Shown here: positions 9,279-19,331 of the stretch, piece after piece
Layout: each line of letters starts with the position of its first letter
Position numbering within the stretch: the first letter of the stretch is position 1
DNA from: JBAYDV01 sp041672845
GTDB taxonomy: Bacteria > Bacteroidota > Bacteroidia > Bacteroidales > UBA932
Length of the DNA: 64,000 bases
Assembly: GCA_041672845.1 (NCBI GenBank)
Contig: JBAYYV010000005.1
Span: forward strand, 1 to 64,000
Direction of reading: 5' to 3'
Made by a program: the position numbers and the translations under genes
Notes under the pieces: model-generated
The model's input: the letters and a program-made list of their open reading frames with translations, nothing else
The model's database searches: none
What the model was told of the DNA's origin: nothing

Positions 9279-10892
9279 TTAAAGGGGATTTTGTTTACAC
9301 AATGGATTATAATTAATTTCTGATATAGGAATAACAAACTCCCATTCCATAGAATTCTTTGAACGGAATCTATTTTCCTCACCTAATTTTTGATCATCAT
9401 ACATATTATAATTAGATGCTTGAGGATCCAGATTAGTAGGGGTTTGTTTAGATTTCCAACCATTAAGACTTCCTCCTTGGTTATAACCTGCACGAGGTTT
9501 AGGGCCTCTATCAAGATCCATATTTAATCTCTTTAGATCCGTCCATCTAAACCCTTCCCCCCATAATTCCACTCTTCTTTGTACCATTATTTCATCTATT
9601 AAATCTTGACCAGATTTAGTAGACCGAACATAATTAGGGTCTCTATACTTAGCTAAAATATATAAAGCATCTTTTGCAGATTCTTCATTAGAAAAACGAG
9701 CATAACATTCAGCTTCTATAAGATACATTTCAGATACTCTCATATAAACTAAGTCAGCTGTATAAGTACATGCCGAATATTGAGAAGAATGGCAATCTGG
9801 ATAATCAACTATATATTTTTGACTCATCCATTTAAAAATATTACCACCTATAGGTATCACTACATTATTAGGATCCATAGAAGGAGCATCTTCTAACCAA
9901 AGTTGTTTTCTAACATCAGTATTAGAAATTTTTTCATATAACAAATTGTAAATAGCTCTAGGTGTATTTCTGTTATAAGAAACATTAGTATTTGAAAAAT
10001 AACTATAAAAATTATGTAATGAATTAGTTTCTAAATCAGGCTGTCCTACCTTACCCCATAACCATTCCTTATTTGAAGCATCACAGCATCTACCTTGTTT
10101 TCTATCATACTGGGTATTATCTAATTCAGCACCTGAATTATCAATTACTAATTTAGCCATAGCAGCAGCTTCTTCCCATCTACCTTGAGCAAGAAGAACT
10201 CTAGCTTTAATACCTCTAGCCACATTAACATCGATATCAGAAATAGTATTTTGAGTTATTTTAGGATTATCTAATAGACTAATGGCATCATCTAAATCTT
10301 TATTAATTTGAGTATAGACTTCTTCTACACTAGCTCTGGCTTTAGCTTCTCCATTTGTATCTGTACGTATAATAACTCCCATTTGATCATTATTCTTTCC
10401 AGATACATATCTGTCACCATATAATCGTACAGCACAAAAATGTGCAAATCCTCGGTAAGCCAAAGCTTGCCCTCTTATATTATCTAATTTATATTGAATC
10501 CCATCCATTCCTTCAGTGTTTTCTAATACCATATTTGCATTAGATATTATTTGATAGAAGAATTGATAAATATATTTAACATTACCAGAAGTAGTTCTTC
10601 TGTGAAGTTCCCATCTATCTTGAAGTTGCCACTGAGCATTACCTTTAGTATATACCATATCCTCACCTAGAATATCATTCCAAAACATAAAACATCCATA
10701 TCCCATTTGAGCTGCATATCCCGGAAGGTACATCTTACGATGAATTCCATTTATAGCCATCAAAGCTGTACTTTCATTTTTAAATATTTGACTTTGATCT
10801 ACAGAACTAGTAGATTGAGTATCTAAAAAATCCTTACTACACGAAACTGATAAAATCATTACAGCTAACATTGTTAATATCTTTTTTCTCAT
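9279..10892 (-). CDS. RagB/SusD family nutrient-binding outer-membrane lipoprotein
   Basis: The 537-residue protein starts with a lipoprotein signal (MRKKILTMLAVMILSVSCSK, lipidated Cys18). An N-terminal SusD-like region follows (FLDTQSTSSVDQSQIFKNES). TPR-like helices include RGQALAYRGFAHFCAVRLYG and ARVLLAQGRWEEAAAMAKLV. The conserved C-terminal segment is ELWGEGFRWTDLKRLNMDLD, with WEFVIPISEINYNP at the end. SusD proteins form the lid over their SusC partner and bind the nutrient. The susC-like gene ends 11 bases upstream. The ligand is not known. Confidence 0.95.
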   Translation of the reverse strand: MRKKILTMLAVMILSVSCSKDFLDTQSTSSVDQSQIFKNESTALMAINGIHRKMYLPGYAAQMGYGCFMFWNDILGEDMVYTKGNAQWQLQDRWELHRRTTSGNVKYIYQFFYQIISNANMVLENTEGMDGIQYKLDNIRGQALAYRGFAHFCAVRLYGDRYVSGKNNDQMGVIIRTDTNGEAKARASVEEVYTQINKDLDDAISLLDNPKITQNTISDIDVNVARGIKARVLLAQGRWEEAAAMAKLVIDNSGAELDNTQYDRKQGRCCDASNKEWLWGKVGQPDLETNSLHNFYSYFSNTNVSYNRNTPRAIYNLLYEKISNTDVRKQLWLEDAPSMDPNNVVIPIGGNIFKWMSQKYIVDYPDCHSSQYSACTYTADLVYMRVSEMYLIEAECYARFSNEESAKDALYILAKYRDPNYVRSTKSGQDLIDEIMVQRRVELWGEGFRWTDLKRLNMDLDRGPKPRAGYNQGGSLNGWKSKQTPTNLDPQASNYNMYDDQKLGEENRFRSKNSMEWEFVIPISEINYNPLCKQNPL

Positions 10893-10903
10893 AATTTTCT
10901 AAT

Positions 10904-13900
10904 TTAAAAGTCAAGTTTAATCCCGAATGATATAGTTTTAGATGGTAAATAAACATCTGAATTTCCATCAAAACCAGAAAACATATTCTTTAATGGAAAC
11001 ATTCCCTTTCTAGCTGTTAATAAACCCAAATTCTCTCCTGAGGCATATATGAGTAGCCCCTTAATATCTAATTTATTAAGAATATTAGCAGGGACTTTAT
11101 ATGATAAGTAAATATTTGAAAATTGTAACATATTAGATGTGGTTAACCATCTAGTAGATCCAGAAGCTATATTATTTACAGTTATACTTCCAGCACTATA
11201 GATTCTAGGAACATCTGTTTCCTGCCCTGGGGTAGTCCAGCGGTCCATAATATCCTCATGCAATTGCCTATATGACATAGATTTAGTACCAATAGACATA
11301 ATATCTTTATATGTACTATCATAATATTTACCACCTAATTGGTAATAAGCTTTTACTGATAAAGAGAAATTCTTATATGCAACTGAAACACCTATACCTC
11401 CTGATGCTTTTGGAATTGCATTTCCACACCAATCATATTTAGCATGATTCAAATTTTCAGTCAATTGTTTACCATCTCTTTCTATTATTTCACCATCATG
11501 GAAAACAATATCAGGATTATCAATATCAGCTAAGAAAAGACTATTACCATCATCAGGATTAACGCCTTCCCATTGTTTCATATAAAACTCATACCTAGAA
11601 TGGCCTTCCTCTATTCTATAAATATTATTTATATAAGGATCCATAGGAAGAGATAACATCTTATTCTTTAATAATGTAGTATTAAAATTGAAGCTCACTT
11701 CTAAATCATCTGTTCTAATAGGAATTATATCTAAAGTTATTTCCACACCATGATTAAGAGTAGAGCCCGCATTTATTTTCTGTGTAGAAACACCTGAAGA
11801 AAGAGGTTTCTTTAATTCAAATAATAAATCACTTGTTCTTCTATCAAAGTATTCTACAATACCACTTAATCTTCCATCAAATAATAAATATTCAAGGGCA
11901 CAACTAAAATTTTTAGATTTTTCCCATGTCAAATTTTTATTTCCTAAAGAAGATTGTAAATATCCAGGTTCTGAACCGTTAGGGTATGGATAATATGTGG
12001 CACGCCAAGGATAATAAGACTCCAAATTATCGTTACCTATATAACCATAAGAAGCTCTTAATTTAAGAAGAGATACCCAATCATATTTATCCATAAAATT
12101 CTCATTGTCTAATCTCCAACTAGTACCTAAAGACCAGAAATTACCCCATCGATTATCTTTATAAAATCTGGAAGATCCATCACGTCTAAATGAACCAGAA
12201 ATAAAATATTTTTCGTCATAATCATAATTCACTCTTGAAAAATATCCCTCTAATTTATAAGTATTTATGTAAGATGTGGGTATACCATCTATTTCTTGCA
12301 TATTAGAATATTCATAATTATCACCTTCGATAATTTGACCTTTCATTTCAGTTTGTTGATTACGATATTGAAAATCATAACTCTCATGTCCTAAAATGGC
12401 ATCGAAATGATGTTTCCCAAAAGCTTTTTTATAAGATAATATTTGATTTATATTCCATATAGTTTTTTGAGAATTTATTTTCCAAGATGTACCGGAATTC
12501 CCCATTTCTTTATAAACAGACATTCCACCCCATGAGCTATATGTATTAGAAGCCAAACTAACATTAGTCCGAAATGTAAAATCTTTTAAAAAAGATATTT
12601 CTGCATAAGTTTTAGCGTTGATATTATTTCTATCATATCCATTATGATAAGATTGGACCTCCCTTGCAGGATTATCTCCAAATACAAAATCACGAGTGGG
12701 ACAATCTACTCCATCAGAAGTCGTATAACCATATCCGAAATCCCATAATTCATTTCCTGATTCATCTGTTACTATCTCACCAGTAATAGGATTATGAATA
12801 TGTACTGGAAATATGTTTCCTACATATCTAACAAATCTAAAAGGATTACTACCATCCCCCCATGTTTCATTGGGTGATCCTTTATGCTTAGTTACAGAGG
12901 TATTAACTACAGCTCCTAATTTCAACCATTTAGTTATTTGAGAATTTAATTTAGTTTGAATAGAATATCTTTTATGCTCAGAATTTACTATATACCCATT
13001 ATCATCAGTATAACCTATAGAAGTATAGTAATCATATTTTTTCATAGCACCCGAGATTGATACAATAGCATCGTGTCTAATCGCAGTTCTTTCTACATAA
13101 TCTCTCCAGTTTAAATCATCAGCCCACCTACATTTAGCATTTGAATTAATTTTACCATTCGAAGTGTCAAATAGTTCTTCAATAGGAACATTATATGCAT
13201 TATAACCCATTCCAGCCATTAATGAAGAGCCAGCTTTTGAATTAGCTTCCTCTAAAGTTTCTCCACCTAACAAAAGATTATTTCTAGTAGATTCCCAATA
13301 CATTTGCATATAATCGTTCATACCTAAAGTTTCATAATCTTTAGTCTGCCTTGAAGTAAAACCTATACTATATTTAGCAGTGACTCTTACATCTCCTTGT
13401 TTACCTTTTTTAGTAGTTATCATAAGAACTCCATTAGCAGCTCGAGCGCCATAAAGAGCAGTAGAAGATGCATCTTTTAATACGGTAATACTTTCTATAT
13501 CATTGGGATTAATACAAGAAAGATCATCATCGTAAGGCATACCATCTAAAATAATTAATGGATTATTACTTGCATTAAAAGATCCTAATCCTCTAATTCT
13601 AATCGTAGGAGAAGATCCAGGATTGCCATTAGTACTACCAATTTCCAATCCTGGAGTTAATCCCACTAATGCTTGTGAGACATTTGTTACGGGTCTAGTA
13701 TCAAAGATTTTTTTGGAAATAGTAGCTGCCGAACCTGTAAAAGAACTTTGTTTAACTACCCCATAAGCTACTACCATCACAGCATCTAAAGAGGTCTGCT
13801 GAACTTCCATTTCGAAATCACAGACCATATCATTTTTAACAATGTATATAATATCTTTCATACCTATACATTTAATACTTAAGACGTCTCCTGTCTTAGC

Positions 13901-14353
13901 TTTTAAAGTATAAGCGCCGTTATTATCAGTTAAAGCATAAGCCTCTGTTGTTTTATTCTGTACAGTAACACCAGGAAGAGCAAGATCTTTATCATCGGAA
14001 ATTATTCCTTTGATTTCATTAAAATTAAAAGACTTAATTATTTGTCTAATTGGGGAAACCGCAATATTTTTCCCTTGTATTTTATAACGAATACGACCAG
14101 CAAATAGCTTATTTAATACATCTTTAAGATTTCCATTTTTACAGCTATAGGTTACATTATAATTTTTTTCTGTAAAAGTATCTGAATACACAAATTTATA
14201 TTCTGTTTGGGCACTGATTTCTTTAAGCACTTCAATTATAGGCTTATTTGAAACTTTTAAATTAATTGTTTGTGCGTGAAGACCCATCGAGGAAAAGCAT
14301 AATAACAAGATACTGCACAATACATATCCTGATCTATATAGTTTTTTTTTCAT
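10904..14353 (-). CDS. SusC/RagA family TonB-dependent transporter with STN signalling domain
   Basis: The 1149-residue protein has, in order: a signal peptide (1-28), an STN (secretin/TonB short) domain (about 29-101), a carboxypeptidase-regulatory-like domain (about 112-190), a plug domain (about 195-315, with PIIRI-type motif TIRIRGLGSFNASNNPLIIL and the SusC-type DASSTALYGARAANG), and a 22-strand barrel ending in SFGIKLDF. The STN domain is the part that contacts a FecR-type anti-sigma factor when substrate is bound. This fits the FecR and ECF sigma genes directly upstream. Together with the SusD protein it would import an oligomer across the outer membrane. Confidence 0.96.
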   Translation of the reverse strand: MKKKLYRSGYVLCSILLLCFSSMGLHAQTINLKVSNKPIIEVLKEISAQTEYKFVYSDTFTEKNYNVTYSCKNGNLKDVLNKLFAGRIRYKIQGKNIAVSPIRQIIKSFNFNEIKGIISDDKDLALPGVTVQNKTTEAYALTDNNGAYTLKAKTGDVLSIKCIGMKDIIYIVKNDMVCDFEMEVQQTSLDAVMVVAYGVVKQSSFTGSAATISKKIFDTRPVTNVSQALVGLTPGLEIGSTNGNPGSSPTIRIRGLGSFNASNNPLIILDGMPYDDDLSCINPNDIESITVLKDASSTALYGARAANGVLMITTKKGKQGDVRVTAKYSIGFTSRQTKDYETLGMNDYMQMYWESTRNNLLLGGETLEEANSKAGSSLMAGMGYNAYNVPIEELFDTSNGKINSNAKCRWADDLNWRDYVERTAIRHDAIVSISGAMKKYDYYTSIGYTDDNGYIVNSEHKRYSIQTKLNSQITKWLKLGAVVNTSVTKHKGSPNETWGDGSNPFRFVRYVGNIFPVHIHNPITGEIVTDESGNELWDFGYGYTTSDGVDCPTRDFVFGDNPAREVQSYHNGYDRNNINAKTYAEISFLKDFTFRTNVSLASNTYSSWGGMSVYKEMGNSGTSWKINSQKTIWNINQILSYKKAFGKHHFDAILGHESYDFQYRNQQTEMKGQIIEGDNYEYSNMQEIDGIPTSYINTYKLEGYFSRVNYDYDEKYFISGSFRRDGSSRFYKDNRWGNFWSLGTSWRLDNENFMDKYDWVSLLKLRASYGYIGNDNLESYYPWRATYYPYPNGSEPGYLQSSLGNKNLTWEKSKNFSCALEYLLFDGRLSGIVEYFDRRTSDLLFELKKPLSSGVSTQKINAGSTLNHGVEITLDIIPIRTDDLEVSFNFNTTLLKNKMLSLPMDPYINNIYRIEEGHSRYEFYMKQWEGVNPDDGNSLFLADIDNPDIVFHDGEIIERDGKQLTENLNHAKYDWCGNAIPKASGGIGVSVAYKNFSLSVKAYYQLGGKYYDSTYKDIMSIGTKSMSYRQLHEDIMDRWTTPGQETDVPRIYSAGSITVNNIASGSTRWLTTSNMLQFSNIYLSYKVPANILNKLDIKGLLIYASGENLGLLTARKGMFPLKNMFSGFDGNSDVYLPSKTISFGIKLDF

Positions 14354-14439
14354 ATAAAAATTTTTATTGTTTCTATTACTAAAAACAATTGAAAAGATTT
14401 ATACCCTAAAAAATTAGAAAATAAATATATTTAAGGGAT

Positions 14440-15471
14440 TTATTTTTCAGATAAATAAACTCTATTATCTACTATTTTATACTTTATAGAAGAAGTAAAC
14501 CGAATGAGTTCCATTATTTGTACCATAGATTCAGAAGAAAAAGTGGCTGTTAGAGTATGATGAAAAATAGATTTATCCTTTACAATAATCTCCATCCCAT
14601 GCCATCTTTCTAAAGTTTTAATAACATCAAGCATTGGAGTATCCTTAAAAATAATTTTTCCTCTTCGCCAAGCATCTATTTGTATTGTATCTACTCTTAC
14701 GATCCCACTGTTCATTACATTTTTAACGAAAGTAATAGATTCTGATGGATTTAATTCTACATTTCTTAAGTATAAAACTTGATCTTTTATAAACTTCTTT
14801 TCTACTTTTACTTTTCCTTTAAAAAGTACTGCTTGTTCATCATTATCATCTTTATAAGAACGAATATTAAATCTAGTACCTAAGACTTGAATTTGCATAC
14901 CTTTATCTGTCACGACTTCAAAAGGACATTCAGCATTATATCTAACATCGAAGAAACCTTCACCTGAAAATTTAATACGACGGACATCGGTATCGAAATG
15001 AGTAGGATATTCTATTTTAGAACAAGAATTTAACCAAACAATACTACTATCAGGTAAAACTATCTCACCTTTAATACCACTATCAGTATAATAAGTAGTT
15101 ACTTCATTATTTGATAAATACTTATCAATAAAATTAAAATCTTTTATATTATAATATTGTTTGATATTTATTAATACAGAGATTAATAATAAAATAACAG
15201 CAGCTATAGCAGAAGATCTAAGTAAATAATATTTAAAATTGTGAGATTTGGCACTTTTTATTTTCTTAATAACGTTTAAATAATTATCCACTATTTCATC
15301 TTTGGATAAAGTATTCTGCAGAGTATCTATATTTATACCTGAAATAGATGATAAAAGAATCTCATAGTAATGATGATTTTCTTCAGATTTATCTATCCAA
15401 GATATGACATCTCTATTTTCTTTAAAAGAAGTTTTACCATTTATATATTTTATAAGTAAACTTTTATTCAT
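14440..15471 (-). CDS. FecR-family anti-sigma factor
   Basis: A 343-residue protein. The N-terminal cytoplasmic sigma-binding part spans about 1-80, followed by one membrane helix (about 86-104). A periplasmic FecR domain (about 125-225, with SGIKGEIVLPDSSIVWLNSC, then IKFSGEGFFDVRYNAECPFEV) is followed by a DUF4974 C-terminal domain (about 270-340, DAWRRGKIIFKDTPMLDVIK). It senses the state of the STN-containing transporter encoded 86 bases downstream and controls the ECF sigma factor encoded 66 bases upstream. Confidence 0.95.
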   Translation of the reverse strand: MNKSLLIKYINGKTSFKENRDVISWIDKSEENHHYYEILLSSISGINIDTLQNTLSKDEIVDNYLNVIKKIKSAKSHNFKYYLLRSSAIAAVILLLISVLINIKQYYNIKDFNFIDKYLSNNEVTTYYTDSGIKGEIVLPDSSIVWLNSCSKIEYPTHFDTDVRRIKFSGEGFFDVRYNAECPFEVVTDKGMQIQVLGTRFNIRSYKDDNDEQAVLFKGKVKVEKKFIKDQVLYLRNVELNPSESITFVKNVMNSGIVRVDTIQIDAWRRGKIIFKDTPMLDVIKTLERWHGMEIIVKDKSIFHHTLTATFSSESMVQIMELIRFTSSIKYKIVDNRVYLSEK

Positions 15472-15537
15472 TTAATCTTATATTTTATGTCTATTACACT
15501 ATTATATATAACAATTGATAAGCATTTAACCCTAATA

Positions 15538-16071
15538 TTATACATCAAATTTGGTTAAATATTTTCTAATTATTCTTAAAGCTGACATCATTCTATATTC
15601 TACAGTTTTTATTGATATGTTTTGTTTTTCCGCTATCTCTTTATTTTTTAAATGCTTATACCTACTTAACATAAAAGTTTCCTTAACTTTTATACTCATT
15701 TTAGAAATTGAATAATTTAACGCATCCTCTATTTCATTACATAAGACAGTACTAAAGGTAGATGATTCTATTATTGTTTTATTAATATTAAGCATTTTAC
15801 CTTTTTGATAAGAAAAATATTTTTCACCATAAGATTTTTTTTTCAAATAATTAAGTGTTTTATTTTTAGCAATAAAGAAAAGATAACGAAGAATATTATC
15901 ATCACGATTTACTTTATCAATATTTAACCAAAAAGCCGCAAAAGTATCTTGCGCTATATTTCTAGCTTCTTCTATATCTTTACAAAAATAATATGAAAAT
16001 CTTACAACATCTTCGAAATGATCGAAAAATATTTTCTTAAAATACCCATCATTTAAAGAGCTTTTATTCAT
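15538..16071 (-). CDS. ECF sigma factor (Bacteroidetes FecI-like) of the SusCD locus
   Basis: The 177-residue protein has sigma region 2 (about 15-80: FEDVVRFSYYFCKDIEEARN, then IAQDTFAAFWLNIDKVNRDD and LFFIAKNKTLNYLKKKS) and region 4 (about 120-170: ISKMSIKVKETFMLSRYKHL, then KNKEIAEKQNISIKTVEYRM). It is the first gene of a five-gene minus-strand locus: sigma, FecR, SusC, SusD, BPL_N. The classic FecIR-type trans-envelope circuit would induce the transporter genes when the ligand is present. Confidence 0.94.
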   Translation of the reverse strand: MNKSSLNDGYFKKIFFDHFEDVVRFSYYFCKDIEEARNIAQDTFAAFWLNIDKVNRDDNILRYLFFIAKNKTLNYLKKKSYGEKYFSYQKGKMLNINKTIIESSTFSTVLCNEIEDALNYSISKMSIKVKETFMLSRYKHLKNKEIAEKQNISIKTVEYRMMSALRIIRKYLTKFDV

Positions 16072-16104
16072 AAATTTTAGAATAAGATGTTTTTTTTAGT
16101 GAAG

Positions 16105-16112
16105 CAAATTTA
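16105..16112 (-). promoter_or_regulatory. Candidate -7 box of the sigma / FecR / SusCD locus
   Basis: On the minus strand TAAATTTG matches TAnnTTTG, 33 bases upstream of the sigma factor start. No TTTG is found about 20 bases further upstream. Confidence 0.35.
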
Positions 16113-16298
16113 TAAAAAAATTATGTAAAAAAGTCTAACATTCATTTTTTTAATGTGTTCTTTCGCTTATATAGTTTGAAATACATTGAGATTACTCATA
16201 TTTTCATTATATAACAAACATGTGTAAGAGATAAAATAATATTAAAATAAAAATAGTACCTTTATTTACTTTTAAAAAATTATTGATAGACTTGCTTT

Positions 16299-17648
16299 AT
16301 GAAAATCCAAAATAGCCAGAATAACGTGAATAATCAGAATAAAAAAATGGGTCTTCATTGGAAGATTTTAATAGGAATGACCACGGGTATTATTCTTGGA
16401 TTTTTTGCTATTAAATTTGATGGTGGAGTAAAATTCCTAGCTAATTGGATAAATCCATGGGGAACTTTGTTTATTAGGTTATTAAAAATGATAGCTGTTC
16501 CTTTAGTTTTCGTATCTCTATTTAAAGGCATAACAGGTATGAAGTCTGTCGCTAAATTATCTAGAATAGGTATTAGAACTTTAATAATTTATGTATGTAC
16601 CACTGTCATAGCCATAACCATAGGTGTAACAGTAGCTACTACAGTTAAGCCTGGTGAACTGATAAAATTAAACGGTGAAACAGCTTTAGCTAAAATCGCT
16701 AGTGAGGATACCTCTGAACAGATAGCCGCCACTAAAAAATTACAAGATGAAAAAGGTCCTTTATCATTCTTAGAGGAAATAGTTCCTGAAAATATTATGA
16801 CTGCTGCTGCAGATAATAGTAAAATGTTACAAATCATATTTTTTACTATTATGTTAGGAATAGCTGTAATATCTATTTCTGAAAAATCTAATGCCCCATT
16901 TATTAAATTCATGGATTCGTTCTATGAAATCATGCTTAAACTAATAGATATAATAATATCATTTGCCCCTTACGGAGTATTTGCTCTAATGGCAGGTATT
17001 ATGGGTCAATATGCTGGAAATTTAAGTATTTTAGGTACTCTTTTAATATATTTTATAACTGTCTCTTCTACACTTATAATATTGATAATAGTATTCTATC
17101 CTATTCTTATAAAATTGTTTACTAAAATCCCTCCTGGAAAATTCATCAAGAAAATGTTCCCTGTTCAGTTATTTGCTTTCTCTACTAGTTCAAGTGCAGC
17201 TACCCTACCAGTTAATCTTAAAACCACTCAAAAAGAATTGGGTATTTCACAAGAAAGTTCATCTTTTGTTTTACCTGTAGGGGTTACTATAAATATGGAT
17301 GGTACTAGCTGTTATCAAGCCATAGCTGTAATATTCATAGCCCAAGTATTAGGTATAGATTTAAGTATTAGTCAGCTATTGTCTATAATATTATTAACTA
17401 CAGTTTCTTCTATAGGCACTCCAGGAATTCCCGGTGGTAGCTACGTTATTTTAACTATGGTCCTTTCAGCTATTGGCATACCAGCAGAAGGCCTTGCACT
17501 CGTTTTAGCTGTAGATAGACCTCTTGATATGCTTAGGACTTCCGTTAATGTAACAGGAGATGCTACAGTATCAGCCATTATCGATTGCTATCTAAAAAGA
17601 AATAATAATTCTAATAAAGCAGAACTTGTCCCTACAACTACAGAATAA
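16299..17648 (+). CDS. Dicarboxylate/amino acid:cation symporter (DAACS/GltP family)
   Basis: The 449-residue protein has eight membrane helices and two re-entrant hairpins of the GltPh fold. The first hairpin serine-rich motif is FSTSSSAATLPVNL (about 295-308). The TM7 substrate/Na motif appears as NMDGTSCYQ (about 332-340), and the second hairpin is SSIGTPGIPGGSYVIL. Family members import glutamate, aspartate or C4-dicarboxylates with sodium or protons. The linker at about 125-150 (ALAKIASEDTSEQIAATKKL) is longer than in GltPh. The lipocalin gene follows after 37 bases and may be cotranscribed. Confidence 0.93.
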   Translation: MKIQNSQNNVNNQNKKMGLHWKILIGMTTGIILGFFAIKFDGGVKFLANWINPWGTLFIRLLKMIAVPLVFVSLFKGITGMKSVAKLSRIGIRTLIIYVCTTVIAITIGVTVATTVKPGELIKLNGETALAKIASEDTSEQIAATKKLQDEKGPLSFLEEIVPENIMTAAADNSKMLQIIFFTIMLGIAVISISEKSNAPFIKFMDSFYEIMLKLIDIIISFAPYGVFALMAGIMGQYAGNLSILGTLLIYFITVSSTLIILIIVFYPILIKLFTKIPPGKFIKKMFPVQLFAFSTSSSAATLPVNLKTTQKELGISQESSSFVLPVGVTINMDGTSCYQAIAVIFIAQVLGIDLSISQLLSIILLTTVSSIGTPGIPGGSYVILTMVLSAIGIPAEGLALVLAVDRPLDMLRTSVNVTGDATVSAIIDCYLKRNNNSNKAELVPTTTE

Positions 17649-17685
17649 ATTTCACTTTTCTAATTATTTAATATAAACAAGCATT

Positions 17686-18210
17686 ATGAAAACTCTAGCG
17701 TTACTAAGCATTTGTTTTTTATTGGGAGGTATTCCTCAAAATGAAAATATTGTAAACACAGTGAAAGATTTCGAATTACATAAATATTTAGGTAAATGGT
17801 ATGAAATAGCCCGTTTTGATCATAAATTCGAAAAGAATTTGGAAAATGTAACAGCAGACTATTCTTTAGTTAAAGATGGAAAAATTAAAGTAGTTAATAC
17901 TGGTTATAACCCTATCAAAGATAAAATAAGTATAGCTAATGGTAAGGCTAAACAGCCTAATCTAGAAAAACCAGCACAATTAAAGGTTTCCTTTTTCCTT
18001 TGGTTTTATGCTGATTATAATATTCTAGAATTAGATACTGATAATTATTCTTATGCTTTAGTCGGAAGTAAAAGTGACAAATATCTTTGGATACTTTCTC
18101 GTACGCCTAAATTGAATGAAAAAATAAAGATTCACCTACTAGAAAAAGCTAAAATTTTAGGGTATGATACTTCTAAACTTATCTGGGTTAAACATGCCGC
18201 AAAAGAATAA
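17686..18210 (+). CDS. blc: Bacterial lipocalin (Blc-like)
   Basis: A 174-residue protein with an N-terminal hydrophobic segment (about 1-16) and the first lipocalin signature LGKWYEIARFDHKFEKNLEN (about 35-54). Further family motifs are TADYSLVKDGKIKVVNTGYN, YALVGSKSDKYLWILSRTP and the C-terminal LIWVKH. It binds lipids or membrane breakdown products in the periplasm. Unlike E. coli Blc there is no clear lipobox cysteine after the leader, so it is probably soluble or anchored only by an uncleaved signal. It is 37 bases downstream of the symporter gene. Confidence 0.9.
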   Translation: MKTLALLSICFLLGGIPQNENIVNTVKDFELHKYLGKWYEIARFDHKFEKNLENVTADYSLVKDGKIKVVNTGYNPIKDKISIANGKAKQPNLEKPAQLKVSFFLWFYADYNILELDTDNYSYALVGSKSDKYLWILSRTPKLNEKIKIHLLEKAKILGYDTSKLIWVKHAAKE

Positions 18211-18213
18211 TCT

Positions 18214-18498
18214 CTATTCTGGAAAATAAGTTTTTAGTGTCTCAAAATATTTCATAAATGCCTGGTGACCTTCTTTAGTTATAGCACAAGTCGTACATGG
18301 CTTACGTCCTTTAAAAGTTTTAGTAATAGTGATATAATTTGCTTTAACTAATTTATCTAATTGGACACTAATGTTTCCAGAAGTGGCTTGAGTTTCCTTT
18401 TTAATATATGTAAAATCAGAACTTTCTATTCCGACTAGGATGGACATAATTCCTAGTCTGAGTTCTGAATGTAATAATGGATTTAATTTATTTAACAT
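18214..18498 (-). CDS. Winged-helix transcriptional regulator (HTH_34-like)
   Basis: The 94-residue protein is essentially one winged helix: LRLGIMSILVGIESSDFTYI, KKETQATSGNISVQLDKLVK (recognition helix) and YITITKTFKGRKPCTTCAIT (wing). This resembles the small MarR/ArsR-like regulators of the PF13601 type that are often paired with a membrane protein. It starts 6 bases after the membrane protein gene on the same strand, so the two form an operon. It ends 3 bases from the convergent lipocalin gene. Confidence 0.88.
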   Translation of the reverse strand: MLNKLNPLLHSELRLGIMSILVGIESSDFTYIKKETQATSGNISVQLDKLVKANYITITKTFKGRKPCTTCAITKEGHQAFMKYFETLKTYFPE

Positions 18499-18504
18499 AA
18501 TTCC

Positions 18505-19164
18505 TTATAAATTAGACTCATTAGCTAATTTATAAGCTTTTTTACCTCTATAATCTAATATATGTCCTGGTATAATCATGGCGCTGGCTATAGCTAATAT
18601 AAAAATTATTGATTGTACTACGTAAAAATATTCTCCTTCCCAAGATGTATTTATCCATGTAAAGAGAAATGGTAATAATAAGGAAAGTCCCATACATATA
18701 GAACCTCCTATAGTTAAAGGTTTGAATTTTAAAATCTTACCTGAGATAACTACACCTCCACCCATTATTAATAATATTAAAAAAGTCATATACTTTCCTA
18801 ATTGAAACCACTCTGTTCTATAAAAACTGAAAAAGGCTAATACTATCGCTATTATAGTTAAAACTATCCATAAATAGCTTATTGAAATATCTACATATGT
18901 TTTAACTCCTTTACTTTTATTTACCTTTAGCAAATATGTTAGTAACCATCCTACTATAGGAATAGCAAACCATAATAAATTCCAAAAAGGATTATTATTA
19001 GATATAATAAGAGCAAACATAACACTAAGTGTTATCAATATACTAGTATATCCCCATATTAAAAATGTTTTACCTGATCCGTTTTCTAATCGATGTTGCG
19101 TATTAATTAACATCCTGGAGATAATCTCCATACTTTCTTTTTCAGTCATTGTTTTATTTTCCAT
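18505..19164 (-). CDS. Six-helix membrane protein paired with a winged-helix regulator
   Basis: The 219-residue protein has a soluble N-terminal helix (about 1-30, TEKESMEIISRMLINTQHRL) followed by six membrane helices (about 36-54, 60-80, 92-112, 120-140, 145-165, 180-200). I do not recognise a family with certainty. Similar membrane proteins encoded with HTH_34 regulators are frequent in Bacteroidota and are of unknown function. It is the first gene of the two-gene unit. Confidence 0.75.
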   Translation of the reverse strand: MENKTMTEKESMEIISRMLINTQHRLENGSGKTFLIWGYTSILITLSVMFALIISNNNPFWNLLWFAIPIVGWLLTYLLKVNKSKGVKTYVDISISYLWIVLTIIAIVLAFFSFYRTEWFQLGKYMTFLILLIMGGGVVISGKILKFKPLTIGGSICMGLSLLLPFLFTWINTSWEGEYFYVVQSIIFILAIASAMIIPGHILDYRGKKAYKLANESNL

Positions 19165-19331
19165 GTTTTAATTATTTATAATTTATTTGCTTGTTCTTTC
19201 ATTATTGTAATTTAATAATTCTTTTCTTTCTCTTAAACTTGTTGCAAGTATAAAGTTATTTATTTTATAAACCTAATTTATTATAAGAAACTTATTATTA
19301 TTTAGAATCAGAACTTTATCTGCTCTTAACC

